From NCBI GenBank assembly GCA_020633675.1, contig JACKDE010000004.1, forward strand, positions 124,001 to 188,000: DNA of 64,000 nucleotides, read 5' to 3'. The notes below the pieces were generated by a model. That model saw nothing but the letters and a program-made list of their open reading frames with translations, did no database searches and had not been told where the DNA came from. A program made the position numbers and the translations under genes. Numbering within the stretch: the stretch's first letter is position 1; every line of letters starts with the position of its first letter. This document shows, piece by piece, positions 17,947-27,326 of this stretch. The stretch comes from Deferribacteres bacterium. GTDB lineage: Bacteria; Zhuqueibacterota; Zhuqueibacteria; Zhuqueibacterales; Geothermadaptataceae.

Positions 17947-19800
17947 TCATTGCACGATTCGCTCGAAAACAGCGATTGTATACGGCGACATGTTTACTTC
18001 GAACACACCATCTTCGCCGTTGAGTTGAGTGCGGGAGACCAAATTGCGCAATTCTGTGGCTGATAGCGCGAAATCCCGCAAATCGAGATCAATGCGCTGC
18101 TCTACAGCACGATTGTTCAGCACCACAAACAACTCACTTTTCTCATATGAACGCCGGAATCCAATGATAGCGCGATCCGAGTCCACCAAAAAATAATCAA
18201 TCCGTCCTAAAGATAGAGCCGGATTTTGCTTCCGCAACCGGATCATGTGCTGATACCATGCAAAAAGTGTTTCATCAAAAGCAACGGCATCTGCCGGCCG
18301 CGGTCGCCCATAAGGGTGCATCTTTTCGGCATCGTACTGCATATCCCGCCAAACCATAGGCTTGCGGCAATCAGGATCGTCGCCTCCCCACATGCCCGCT
18401 TCGTCGCCATAGTAGATCATCGGAGCGCCAGGCAAAGCCATTTGCAATCCGACGATCATTTTCTGCTTTTCACGTTCGATTGCATTGGGCTTGCGAACAT
18501 CGTAGTTATTGCCGGGCTCCGGCCGCGCATCATGGTCGTACCAGCGATCCGGATTCACGATCTGCGAGGCCAGCCGATCAACATCATGGCTATCCATTAA
18601 ATTTTGCAGAACGGCAAAGTTTTCAGGGTGATAATCCCGTTGCACAGCTTGCAATTTCTCGACAAATTCAGTTGCTGAAATCTGTGTTTTATCGTCGATG
18701 ACAAATTGCTTGATCGCAGCGGCGAACCGATAGTTCATCACGGCGTCAAAGGCGTCTCCGGCCAGCCAGGGCGCTGCATCGAACATTTTGTTTTGTCGCC
18801 AATCTTCCCACCACACTTCACCGGTGATGTACGCATCCGGATTGATTGTTTTTACCCAGCTTCGGAACTCGCGCCAAAAATTCAATTTCACCATTTCGGC
18901 TACATCAAGCCGCCAGCCGTCGATGCCATCGATCGGATCGCCATCGCCATTCGGATCCATCCAGCGCCGCACGATGGCATGAACATGCTCGCGGATGCCG
19001 CCCACCAGGCCATTTTCATCTTCACGGATTTCCGGCAGCGAGCGCACGCCATACCAGCCGGCATAATCGAATTCGACTGTATCCGCGGTTGCCGGATCGT
19101 CCCAGCTATTGATGATGAACCAATCTTTATAGACTGATGCTTGCTGCTTTTTAATCACATCTTCAAACGCCCAAAAGGTATTTCCGACATGATTGAAAAC
19201 GCCATCGATGATGACCTTGATGCCGCGGGCATGACACTCATCGAGCAGTTTTAAAAACAGCCGGTCCGCGGCTGTCCACTGCCAGGTCGTCGGATCGGCT
19301 GGATTTTCTTTGGCCCAAATCGCACGGTCACCTTCCGGATCCGGGCCAAAGTTGTTGTCGATATGGTGATACATGGCAGCGTCATATTTATGCAATGATG
19401 GCGACTCGAACAGTGGATTGAAATAGATCGCAGTGATACCGAACTCCTGCAAGTAATCCAACTTGTCAAGCACGCCCTGCAGATCGCCGCCGTAGCGACG
19501 CAGGCCGTTTTCCCAGTAGAAATCGCGTCCGGTGTTCTTTTCCCACGGCTGCAATTTATACCAGTCTGAAGTCCAGGGTTGGATCTGCCACGCTTTGGGT
19601 TCAAAAAACGGCCAGCCTCCGGAAATATCTTGTACGGTCGGGTCGTTGCCGGTATCACCATTGCGAAAACGCTCGGGAAAGATTTGATACCACACGGCTT
19701 CCTTCGCCCATGCAGGTACACGATCCGCTGTCGGTGATGCGCTCTTTTCACACGCCAGCAGGCTCAAACACAGAAATATCGAAGCAACTGATTTTATCAT
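17947..19800 (-). CDS. GH13 alpha-amylase-type lipoprotein
   Basis: A 617-residue glycoside hydrolase of family 13, acting on alpha-glucans. The lipobox (LSLLAC, Cys17) predicts a lipid-anchored protein. The (beta/alpha)8 barrel motifs are complete: DGVFNHVG (about 198), GWRLDVAEMV with the nucleophile Asp (about 294), GEVWWEDW with the acid/base Glu (about 326), and DSHDVDR (about 403). The FNPLFESPSLHKYDAA stretch resembles cyclomaltodextrinase/neopullulanase enzymes. It is plainly paralogous to the enzyme at 37241-39064. It starts 16 bases after the SGNH-TPR gene. Whether it acts on starch, pullulan or cyclodextrins cannot be read from the sequence. Confidence 0.93.
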   Translation of the reverse strand: MIKSVASIFLCLSLLACEKSASPTADRVPAWAKEAVWYQIFPERFRNGDTGNDPTVQDISGGWPFFEPKAWQIQPWTSDWYKLQPWEKNTGRDFYWENGLRRYGGDLQGVLDKLDYLQEFGITAIYFNPLFESPSLHKYDAAMYHHIDNNFGPDPEGDRAIWAKENPADPTTWQWTAADRLFLKLLDECHARGIKVIIDGVFNHVGNTFWAFEDVIKKQQASVYKDWFIINSWDDPATADTVEFDYAGWYGVRSLPEIREDENGLVGGIREHVHAIVRRWMDPNGDGDPIDGIDGWRLDVAEMVKLNFWREFRSWVKTINPDAYITGEVWWEDWRQNKMFDAAPWLAGDAFDAVMNYRFAAAIKQFVIDDKTQISATEFVEKLQAVQRDYHPENFAVLQNLMDSHDVDRLASQIVNPDRWYDHDARPEPGNNYDVRKPNAIEREKQKMIVGLQMALPGAPMIYYGDEAGMWGGDDPDCRKPMVWRDMQYDAEKMHPYGRPRPADAVAFDETLFAWYQHMIRLRKQNPALSLGRIDYFLVDSDRAIIGFRRSYEKSELFVVLNNRAVEQRIDLDLRDFALSATELRNLVSRTQLNGEDGVFEVNMSPYTIAVFERIVQ

Positions 19801-19816
19801 TGTCCAATCCTCGCCA

Positions 19817-21922
19817 TTATTGTAACTGTCTCAGCAGATCACCCGCACCCGGATAGCTCGGCGCCCGCTGTAACAGTTGTTCAGTAAGCGCTTTGGCTTT
19901 TTCGGTTTCACCAGACAGCGCGTATGCTCCGCATAGATTGTACATGGTCTGCAAATCATCCGGCTCCAGCTCGAAGGCTCGTTGCAAATGATCGGTCGCG
20001 ATTTTGGCTTGGCCATCCTTCAGGGCCAAAATGCCGAGCCACTTGCGCGCCAATGCAGTTTCTTCGATTTCCAGCGTCTTGGGCAGCAAAGCCAGAAGTT
20101 CGTTAAAATTTTGCTGCTGCAAATAGATGCGGATCAAAAAGACATAGGGCGAAATATTGATCGGCATGTAGCGGATCAATGCCTTGTATTCCGCTGCAGC
20201 TTTGTCGAGCTCTCCCCTTTGCTGATAGTAATCCGCCATCTGCACGTGCGCGCGTTCCCAGGTGATATCGTTTTTCCACATGGACAACGCGGTCTGCTCT
20301 AAAAAATTGCCCGGCACGAAATCGGCGGCACGGTTCGGTGCATTTTTCGGCTGAAATGGCCACCCGCCGAGCAACACTTCAATACGAATGTCGATGACCT
20401 TTTCATCAATCGGTGTGACACCGGTGTCTTGCCAGTACACACTATCCGCATGCATGGACCGAGCATCCCAGTTTTCTGCAATAAAATGGTTCTCGCGCAT
20501 CGCTTCGCTGAAGGCTTTGGCCATCAAAAAATAGCCCCGCAAATTGGGATGCAAATGCTCGAGCATCAAATCCTTGCCAATCAAACCATTCGGTGAGGCG
20601 GCTTCAAAGGCTTGTTGCAGCGGCACCACTGCAGAGCCGGTTTCCGCACCCAGAAGCCGGATGGCTTCATTAAAATCTTCACTTGCCCGAAAACGCAAGC
20701 CATCCAGATCTTTTGCACGGTAGAATTGTGCCTTTGCCTGCTCATACGCTCCGAGTTTTTCCAGACATTGCGCCATGCGGAAATGCACAATCGCCGGCGT
20801 GCTGTCCAACACAGCCACTTGCCGGTAGCTCGCTAATGCCCTTGCAAACTGCCCGGCTGCCTGCAGCCTCACAGCTTCATCAAATCCGGTTTGCCATTCC
20901 ACTTTATCGGTGGCTGCATCAAAAAGCGATACAAAAGGTTTCTGGTCGCGCACATTGCTCACCAATTCGCTGAGGAGAACCGGCACATCCTGTTTAGCGG
21001 CAAGGGCAATCAAGTCGCGCAAGTTGGCACTGAAATTTTGTTGTGCACGTTCATAGCTCTCGCCGCGCCAGGCGATTTCCTGTTCGCCTACCATACGTTC
21101 CATCAGCGTGCGATCTGCCGCGACTTCGCTGTTGCTGGGCTTTCCCACCCAGCCGGCAATTTTCAACACAATATCGCGCAAAAGCTGAAAAGCGCGAAAC
21201 GCCTGCAGCCGGAGATAGCCGTTGATCAGGCCACGGAACTGGCCAAGCGACTCCGATGAACCGATACCGAGTGCACCGTAAAATTCGTTATGGCCGGCAT
21301 AGATCAGCAACGCGTCCGGCTGCCATGGCATAATTTCATCCGCCAAATCCAACAAGGTGTAGGAATTAACTGCCGGCATGGCCAGATTGATCATCTCGAT
21401 TTTTCTATCCGGAAAGGCATCCTGCAGACGCGGCAACAACATCTTGGAGAATGCACCATTATAAAGGTAGGGATAACCGGCAGCAGATGAGCCACCCAGC
21501 ACAAATATGCGGTAGCCATTCTCGGGCTTTTGCTTTAAAAACACATCGTAGGAAATGGCCGGCGTGACAGATTGGCTCGGAAAATAGCGCGTACCAATAT
21601 TGCGGTTCACGATCATGTAGCGGGAATCGAAATCGGCAGACAAAAACAACGCGCGCGGGCCGCCGTACTGCACTGCGCGCAACGCCAATTCAGTTGCGCC
21701 AAGCAATACGATCGGCAAAGCAATCATCAGCAAGGTAAAAACAAGCCTTTTGCTTGAAGAGAGCTTGGGGTTGATCTCTGCAATATATTCACGCACCAGA
21801 TTTGTCGGTGCGCTCAGGCTTGCAGCAAGTTGCTCGGCAGACTCCTGCTCCTGCCGTTTTCGGATCGCTTGTTTTTGCTTGTCTGTGAGCGCTTCAGCCG
21901 GTTGTTTGGAATTTTGTTTCAT
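19817..21922 (-). CDS. Membrane-anchored SGNH hydrolase-like TPR protein
   Basis: A 701-residue protein. An N-terminal charged coil (1-55) is followed by one membrane helix (about 60-80). An SGNH/GDSL-like domain follows: VLGGSSAAGYPY (Ser145/146 as candidate nucleophile), block II around NLAMPAVNS (180-188), GHNE (Asn212) and a late EHLHPN (about 455, candidate His). TPR-like helices are inserted in the domain (about 345-400) and form the C-terminus (about 560-700). SGNH enzymes are esterases or O-acyl transfer/removal enzymes; the substrate here is unknown. Its position just before the GH13 lipoprotein suggests a part in glycan handling, which is inference. Confidence 0.8.
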   Translation of the reverse strand: MKQNSKQPAEALTDKQKQAIRKRQEQESAEQLAASLSAPTNLVREYIAEINPKLSSSKRLVFTLLMIALPIVLLGATELALRAVQYGGPRALFLSADFDSRYMIVNRNIGTRYFPSQSVTPAISYDVFLKQKPENGYRIFVLGGSSAAGYPYLYNGAFSKMLLPRLQDAFPDRKIEMINLAMPAVNSYTLLDLADEIMPWQPDALLIYAGHNEFYGALGIGSSESLGQFRGLINGYLRLQAFRAFQLLRDIVLKIAGWVGKPSNSEVAADRTLMERMVGEQEIAWRGESYERAQQNFSANLRDLIALAAKQDVPVLLSELVSNVRDQKPFVSLFDAATDKVEWQTGFDEAVRLQAAGQFARALASYRQVAVLDSTPAIVHFRMAQCLEKLGAYEQAKAQFYRAKDLDGLRFRASEDFNEAIRLLGAETGSAVVPLQQAFEAASPNGLIGKDLMLEHLHPNLRGYFLMAKAFSEAMRENHFIAENWDARSMHADSVYWQDTGVTPIDEKVIDIRIEVLLGGWPFQPKNAPNRAADFVPGNFLEQTALSMWKNDITWERAHVQMADYYQQRGELDKAAAEYKALIRYMPINISPYVFLIRIYLQQQNFNELLALLPKTLEIEETALARKWLGILALKDGQAKIATDHLQRAFELEPDDLQTMYNLCGAYALSGETEKAKALTEQLLQRAPSYPGAGDLLRQLQ

Positions 21923-21990
21923 GGACTAAAATACAAAAGCGCAATGCACACAACCGCACACATTGCGCCCTGCTCCCTCCTCCGGATATT

Positions 21991-23766
21991 CTATTTCATC
22001 ACAATCATTTTGCGCGATTTGACAACAGAACCAGCCATCATTCTAATCAGATAAGCACCACTGCCGACTTTTCGTCCGTTGTTATCATCGCCATGCCACA
22101 TCACTGAGTAATTGCCCGGCGTCAATGCATGGTCCAGCACGGACTTGACCAGCCTGCCGGTCAGGTCAAAGACGGCTAATTGTACATTTTGTATGCGCTG
22201 CCCACCAACCTGAAAACGGATCGTCGTGCTGGGATTGAATGGATTGGGATAATTGGCGTAGAGTTCCAGCTGGGTCGGCAAAATATTTCCAGCTAATTGC
22301 TGCACCGATGTCACCATGCCGACACCTTCGGTTACCATAATTTTTTGATTGGTCGGAATATCGGTATACTTTTCAACCAGTCCGCTCGGCCAACGTATTG
22401 TGAGCGTATCCACTTGCGTTGCGCTACCGAGCCCGATGTGCTGACGACGGCTGTTTTGAGACACGAAGCCGCCACCGGCATTGACTTCGCGATAGCACTG
22501 CTTGCCGTGAATATCCAGCTTGATGTGCGCGCCGATTGCGTCACGGTTGCTGGTAGTACCGACCAGTTGCACTTGCAGCCAATTGGCTGGTCCGCCCTGA
22601 TTCAAATAAAGTTCGTCTGGCTGGCGATCATTGCAGACAAACAAATCGAGCTGGCCATCGTTATTGATGTCAGCGTATGCTGTTCCATAACTCGGCGCCA
22701 TGCTGTTGGTGCCTTCGCTGTTTTGCGGTACTGCAAACGAGCCATTGCCAGCGTTGTGGTACAGTACATTCGGCATGCGCGGAGAAAAATCGCTTTGGTT
22801 GGCGACATACAAATCGATGAAACCATCGTTATCATAGTCGAGCCAAGTCAATCCCCACCCCATTCCGGGATCATTGGCGAATTCATCCGCGAGCTCCATG
22901 CGCCAAAAGCGGCCAGAGCCTTCGTTTCTATAAAGCAGATTTTGCCCGAGTACAGTAAAATAAGCGTCGAAATGCCCATCGTTGTTATAATCGCCAAAGC
23001 TGACTCCCATGCCAAGCGGCGCGTATTTGATATTGACTGCACTGGCAACATCCTTGAATTTGCCTGTGCCATCGTTTTGATACAGCACATTGCCTGCGTC
23101 ACCATCGTGGACGAGCAGCAAATCCTGATCGCCATCGTTGTCAAAATCGCAAAAGGTCACGCCCATCGCATAGCCGCGATCCAGAGCATCCGCGTGGCGG
23201 ATGATATCGGTAAATGTCATATCACCATTGTTGCGATAGAGTAGATTTTCGCTATTAAAATTGGCGATATAGATATCGAGAAAACCATCATTATCCACAT
23301 CGGCCACTGCGGCTGCGACACCTGCGCTGGCCTTTGCAACGCCAGCTTTCAGGCTGATATTCGTAAATGTTTCGTCACCATGGTTGATGTATAAGTGGTT
23401 GCCGCGGCTGAAACTAATCACAAAAAGATCCTGATCGCCGTCGTTATCAAAATCGGCCCACAAAGACATCGCCATATCGGTCAGGCCCCGTAATCCTGTT
23501 TCTTCAGTCACCTCGGTAAAGGTATTGTCGCCATTGTTTTTAAACAGCAGGCTCGCCACGCCGCGGCTTCTTGTCACAAAAATATCTTCATAGCCATCGT
23601 TGTTGTAATCGCCGAAGGCAACGCCATTGCTTTTGCCGCCGCTGGCAACACCGGCATTTTCAGCGATATTCACAAATCGATTCTGAGCGTGCACGATTGC
23701 AGGCACACTCCAAAGCATAATCAAACCTTGCAGTAAAAAGCGCAAAAACAACTGTTTTCCACGCAT
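21991..23766 (-). CDS. Secreted FG-GAP/ASPIC-UnbV protein with sorting domain
   Basis: A 591-residue secreted protein with a signal peptide (MRGKQLFLRFLL to VHAQ). Seven FG-GAP/VCBS-type calcium-binding repeats follow (for example FGDYNNDGYEDIFV, ADFDNDGDQDLFV, LDYDNDGFIDLYV), predicting a beta-propeller. Next is an ASPIC/UnbV domain (AIGAHIKLDIHGKQCYREVN to LTIRWPSG) and a C-terminal type-IX-like sorting domain beginning YANYPNPFNPSTTIRF. I chose the ATG at 23766 because GAGGAG precedes it and a signal peptide follows; the frame is open further up but lacks protein-like composition. Surface adhesion or substrate display is likely; no catalytic motif is visible. Confidence 0.88.
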   Translation of the reverse strand: MRGKQLFLRFLLQGLIMLWSVPAIVHAQNRFVNIAENAGVASGGKSNGVAFGDYNNDGYEDIFVTRSRGVASLLFKNNGDNTFTEVTEETGLRGLTDMAMSLWADFDNDGDQDLFVISFSRGNHLYINHGDETFTNISLKAGVAKASAGVAAAVADVDNDGFLDIYIANFNSENLLYRNNGDMTFTDIIRHADALDRGYAMGVTFCDFDNDGDQDLLLVHDGDAGNVLYQNDGTGKFKDVASAVNIKYAPLGMGVSFGDYNNDGHFDAYFTVLGQNLLYRNEGSGRFWRMELADEFANDPGMGWGLTWLDYDNDGFIDLYVANQSDFSPRMPNVLYHNAGNGSFAVPQNSEGTNSMAPSYGTAYADINNDGQLDLFVCNDRQPDELYLNQGGPANWLQVQLVGTTSNRDAIGAHIKLDIHGKQCYREVNAGGGFVSQNSRRQHIGLGSATQVDTLTIRWPSGLVEKYTDIPTNQKIMVTEGVGMVTSVQQLAGNILPTQLELYANYPNPFNPSTTIRFQVGGQRIQNVQLAVFDLTGRLVKSVLDHALTPGNYSVMWHGDDNNGRKVGSGAYLIRMMAGSVVKSRKMIVMK

Positions 23767-23843
23767 AGCAAATCTCCTCGCAAACCAACAAAAAAGCGCA
23801 ATCCACGCCACATTCGGCATGGATTGCGCTGGAGCATCACTGC

Positions 23844-26138
23844 CTACTTCACCATAATCATCTTTTTGGTCTTTACAACATCGCCTGCTTTCAAGCGGTA
23901 GAAATAGACACCGCTGCCAACCAGACGACCGAGACCGTCGCGGCCGTTCCACTCCACTTTGTAGCGGCCTGCTTGGGAGAATTGTTTGTCGGTCAAAGTA
24001 CGGATTTTCTGACCCACAATATTGAAAACCGCAATCTCAACCAGCCCCGGGCTCGAAATATCGAACTCGATCGTGGTCGAAGGATTGAATGGATTCGGGT
24101 AATTATCGTACAGTGCAAATCCGTCAGGAATATCCGCGCCTTCCACTTCTTCAACCAACGTCGTTGCAGAGAATGGCGGTTCCTCATTCACATGATCCGG
24201 GCCTGGAGAAGGATTCCAGGTATCCATCGGGAACGTGAATGTTCTTGGGAACGTGTTTTCCTGACCATTCACAGGCTGAATGTAGCGTGTACGATGGCGG
24301 CCTGTTGTCGACAAGCCATGGTCGTCACTTGTTGCTCCACCCTGAATTGCATACTGGAACAGGTATGGCGCAGGGCCAACCAGATCAAAAGTCAGGTTAT
24401 AAATGCCATCACCATCCGAATCGTCATATTGCAAAGTGGAATCTGGGGCTTGCCACGGGCTGTCGCGCAAAATCGAAAACAACGGCGAACGGTTGTGGAA
24501 ATAGACGTTATCCGTTGCTGGATCAAATGTTCCTCCGGACCCCATCGCTGGGTTCATATCAACGGACATGTTGACTGTAACGGTATCGCCCTCGGGAATC
24601 AAACCCGCTGCCGGGAAATCGCTCCAGAAACCCTGGCGGCCAACTTGATTGCCTGAAATAAATTCATGACGACGGTCGCCGCCACCGCGAGAGGCAGGCT
24701 CTTCCCAGCCCATTCCGGGGATGAAATGTCTGGTAAAGTTGTTGGCCATATAGGCGCTGTCCACAAATTCAATATAGAATTTGTAAGGTAACTGATCGCC
24801 GGTCAAACCGCTGTACGAAACCAGCAACTGGTGAATTTCACTCGGCGGTACGCGTGTCATCACGTATTCGCGCGCAGGATCATCCAGTGCGCCTTGCCAG
24901 TCTGTAAACGAGCCCAGAGTCCACATCACATCGCCGGCTGCCCGACGAAACACGCCGATATCTTCCAGCACAGCGGCATCGACCTGGAACAGGATGTTAC
25001 CAGTGGCTGGTAAGCTGACGATTTCATCATCATCATAGTAAACGGCCGGCAGCGTGGTATCGCTGGTTGGGTGCGCCAGATAACGATTGCCACCGCTATT
25101 GTCGACGACATTGTCTTCCCAAACGTCACCGCCCGGGGAACGAATCAGGAATTTGTACAAATGGGTTGTGAAGCCAACCGACCCGCCGAGTTCAAAGGTG
25201 CCGGTGTAAATGCTGTCGCCATCGGCATCTCTCAGCGTGTCAGCAGGCAAATTTTGCCATTCATTGAACGTACCCGCAACTTCGACGATGTCGATTGCGG
25301 GATTGAAAACGTAGGTATCGCCAACTTCTGGCTCCTGCATTTTCACGCGCATGTCGACCTGAAAGGTGACCATGACAGCATTTTCAACCAGACCCGGATC
25401 GTCATTCCAGAAAACCGGATCGACAACCGTTGCCGTTGCCGGATGATCCAGTGTGCGATCGTTTGCAAGGCCTTCCCAAACATCGCCACTCGCTTTGCGC
25501 TGCAGATATTTGAAAAAATGCTTGGTTTCGCCTACCGTACCGCTCAACTCCCAGGTGCCGGTGTAAACGCTGTCGCCATCGCTGTCTTCGAGAAAAGCAG
25601 CCGGATCGTTTTGCCACTCATTAAAGCTACCGGCAATTTCGACCTGATCTGCTGCCGGATCGAAAGAAGATTTGCGAATTTGTATCGACATATCAAGCTG
25701 GAAGGTCACCATGACTGTGTTCGGGTAGCGCTGATTAAATTTAACAACTATCAGGGTTGTGTCAGCATCTGGGTGCGGCAGGGCGCGGTCGCTGGCTCCG
25801 ACGCCAACATCACCTTCCCAGACATCGCCGTTGGCGGTGCGCTGCAGGAATTTGAAATTATGCACCGTGCTGCCCACCGTGCCGCTCAGCTCGAACGTGC
25901 CGGTATAAATGCTGTCACCATCGGCATCCTTCAAGGTGTCGGCTGGCGGGTTTTGCCATTCATTGAACGAACCGGCAACTTCAAGAAAGTCCGTGCCTGC
26001 CGGATCGAACGTTCCGCCGGTAATCTCTGCCCGCATGTCAACCTGGAAGGTGACATTGGCTGTCGTCTGTGCATTGACAGCACTGCTGAACAGGAAAACG
26101 AGCAGAGCTGCCATCGCAAACATGTAGCTCTTTTTCAT
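23844..26138 (-). CDS. Surface protein with repeated starch-binding-like modules
   Basis: A 764-residue secreted protein. After the signal peptide come three close repeats of about 110 residues, each with FDPA, then VEVAGSFNEWQN, then DADGDSIYTGTFEL, then FKFLQR and GDVWE. Two diverged modules follow (about 370-500 and 510-640). The GSFNEWQ core resembles CBM20/CBM48/AMPK-type glucan-binding sandwiches, so I infer a SusE/SusF-like glucan-binding role. The C-terminus is a sorting domain (YDNYPNPFNPSTTIEF to KKMIMVK). The ATG at 26138 has AAGGAG upstream. No catalytic residues are seen. It follows the PorV-like gene by 96 bases. Confidence 0.85.
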   Translation of the reverse strand: MKKSYMFAMAALLVFLFSSAVNAQTTANVTFQVDMRAEITGGTFDPAGTDFLEVAGSFNEWQNPPADTLKDADGDSIYTGTFELSGTVGSTVHNFKFLQRTANGDVWEGDVGVGASDRALPHPDADTTLIVVKFNQRYPNTVMVTFQLDMSIQIRKSSFDPAADQVEIAGSFNEWQNDPAAFLEDSDGDSVYTGTWELSGTVGETKHFFKYLQRKASGDVWEGLANDRTLDHPATATVVDPVFWNDDPGLVENAVMVTFQVDMRVKMQEPEVGDTYVFNPAIDIVEVAGTFNEWQNLPADTLRDADGDSIYTGTFELGGSVGFTTHLYKFLIRSPGGDVWEDNVVDNSGGNRYLAHPTSDTTLPAVYYDDDEIVSLPATGNILFQVDAAVLEDIGVFRRAAGDVMWTLGSFTDWQGALDDPAREYVMTRVPPSEIHQLLVSYSGLTGDQLPYKFYIEFVDSAYMANNFTRHFIPGMGWEEPASRGGGDRRHEFISGNQVGRQGFWSDFPAAGLIPEGDTVTVNMSVDMNPAMGSGGTFDPATDNVYFHNRSPLFSILRDSPWQAPDSTLQYDDSDGDGIYNLTFDLVGPAPYLFQYAIQGGATSDDHGLSTTGRHRTRYIQPVNGQENTFPRTFTFPMDTWNPSPGPDHVNEEPPFSATTLVEEVEGADIPDGFALYDNYPNPFNPSTTIEFDISSPGLVEIAVFNIVGQKIRTLTDKQFSQAGRYKVEWNGRDGLGRLVGSGVYFYRLKAGDVVKTKKMIMVK

Positions 26139-26168
26139 GTACTTTTTCTCCTTCAAATAATAAAGTTT

Positions 26169-26187
26169 ACGCTTCGTTCAGAAGCGT
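26169..26187 (-). other. 5' leader hairpin of the module-repeat gene
   Basis: A 7-bp perfect stem (ACGCTTC/GAAGCGT) with a 5-base loop lies about 30 bases before the start of the modular surface protein. It lacks a T tract on the minus strand, so it is more likely an mRNA processing or stability element than a terminator. Confidence 0.4.
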
Positions 26188-26234
26188 CCCACACAAGAGA
26201 AGCTTAAATGCTTTCACCTCCTTTCTTCGCTTTT

Positions 26235-27263
26235 TTAAAATCGCAAACTGAATGAAAATTTATGGACATTATCAAGATGCTCAAATTGTTCGAAAGCATA
26301 GTTGAGCGCCACATCAAAACCGCGCACGAATTTATAATGGAAGCCACCGCCGAAGGCGAACTTTTCTTCACGATCACTCAAAAAGATAGACTTGTATCCA
26401 CCACGCAGAAAAACCGTTTCGTTAAAAAGCGCATATTCGAATCCGGCATTGGCATATTCGGAATTGTCATTTGGATGACCACCATCGACAGCGAGGGTGA
26501 GACGATTTTGCTCGGTGTTGAAGGCATCCCACGAAATGCCGATACGCAGCAGCAAAGGCAAGTCAAATTTTTCGGTGGCAAGATAAGAGTTAATGTTTGG
26601 ATTGTTGCCCGAGAACTGCGGATCAATATCGCTTTGCACCAGCAGGTCGTCACCGGTCATCTGCATTTTATTGCCAAAATTGGAGATGCTGGCGCCGAGA
26701 CGAATCCCTGCGAATGGCGTAGTAAACATCGTGCCGATATCAACGGCAATGCTACTGGCAGTCGTGTTACCGATTTTCTCGGTGATGTATTTGACATTGG
26801 CGCCGATGCCGAAACGGTCGGTGAGGTTGCGCGCATAAGCCACGCCTAAAGCATAGCTGCTCGCTGCAAAAGTTTCACCGGTGCCGTCAGGGAACTCCTC
26901 GGTGAGCACCTCAAATTCGCTCATCGTCATCGCGGTCAAGTTGATGCCAGCCACGCCGTCTGCGAAAGGAACCGCCATGGCCAAATAATCAAAGTTGATG
27001 TCGGCCAGCCACTCAGAGTGCTGAACAAACAGCTCATTGGTCGGCAATTTTGCCAGGCCACCGGGATTCCAATACATCGCGCTGGCATCATTGGCGATGG
27101 AGACATAGGCCCCGCCCATCCCCAGCGCTCGCGATCCGACCGGGATACTCAAAAATTTCGCCGCAGTCGTACCTGTTTTGGTGACATTCTGAGCAGCGGC
27201 TGCAGAGGCCAGCAGCAGGCTTACCGCTGCAAGGCTGATCGCTTTTTTCATTATGGAAGTCAT
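26235..27263 (-). CDS. PorV/PorQ-family outer membrane protein
   Basis: A 342-residue outer-membrane beta-barrel protein with a signal peptide (MKKAISLAAVSLLLASAAAAQ) and the family's N-terminal block (AAKFLSIPVGSRALGMGGAYVSIANDASAMYWNPGGLA). Strands alternate to a terminal aromatic residue (FSFSLRF). PorV shuttles or tethers type IX secretion cargo in Bacteroidota, and homologues of this type occur widely in FCB bacteria. Its position between genes whose products carry C-terminal sorting-type domains supports a role in their export or surface attachment, which is inference. Confidence 0.85.
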   Translation of the reverse strand: MTSIMKKAISLAAVSLLLASAAAAQNVTKTGTTAAKFLSIPVGSRALGMGGAYVSIANDASAMYWNPGGLAKLPTNELFVQHSEWLADINFDYLAMAVPFADGVAGINLTAMTMSEFEVLTEEFPDGTGETFAASSYALGVAYARNLTDRFGIGANVKYITEKIGNTTASSIAVDIGTMFTTPFAGIRLGASISNFGNKMQMTGDDLLVQSDIDPQFSGNNPNINSYLATEKFDLPLLLRIGISWDAFNTEQNRLTLAVDGGHPNDNSEYANAGFEYALFNETVFLRGGYKSIFLSDREEKFAFGGGFHYKFVRGFDVALNYAFEQFEHLDNVHKFSFSLRF

Positions 27264-27326
27264 GATTGCTTTCCCTTTTCAGGTAATTATTTATTTTCTC
27301 AACTGCACTTGGTGCAGGGAGTAAGC

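Noticed and set aside
26169..26187. Intrinsic terminator between the PorV-like and modular protein genes
   Set aside because: The hairpin has no T tract on the minus strand and lies just upstream of a ribosome site, so I list it only as a leader hairpin.
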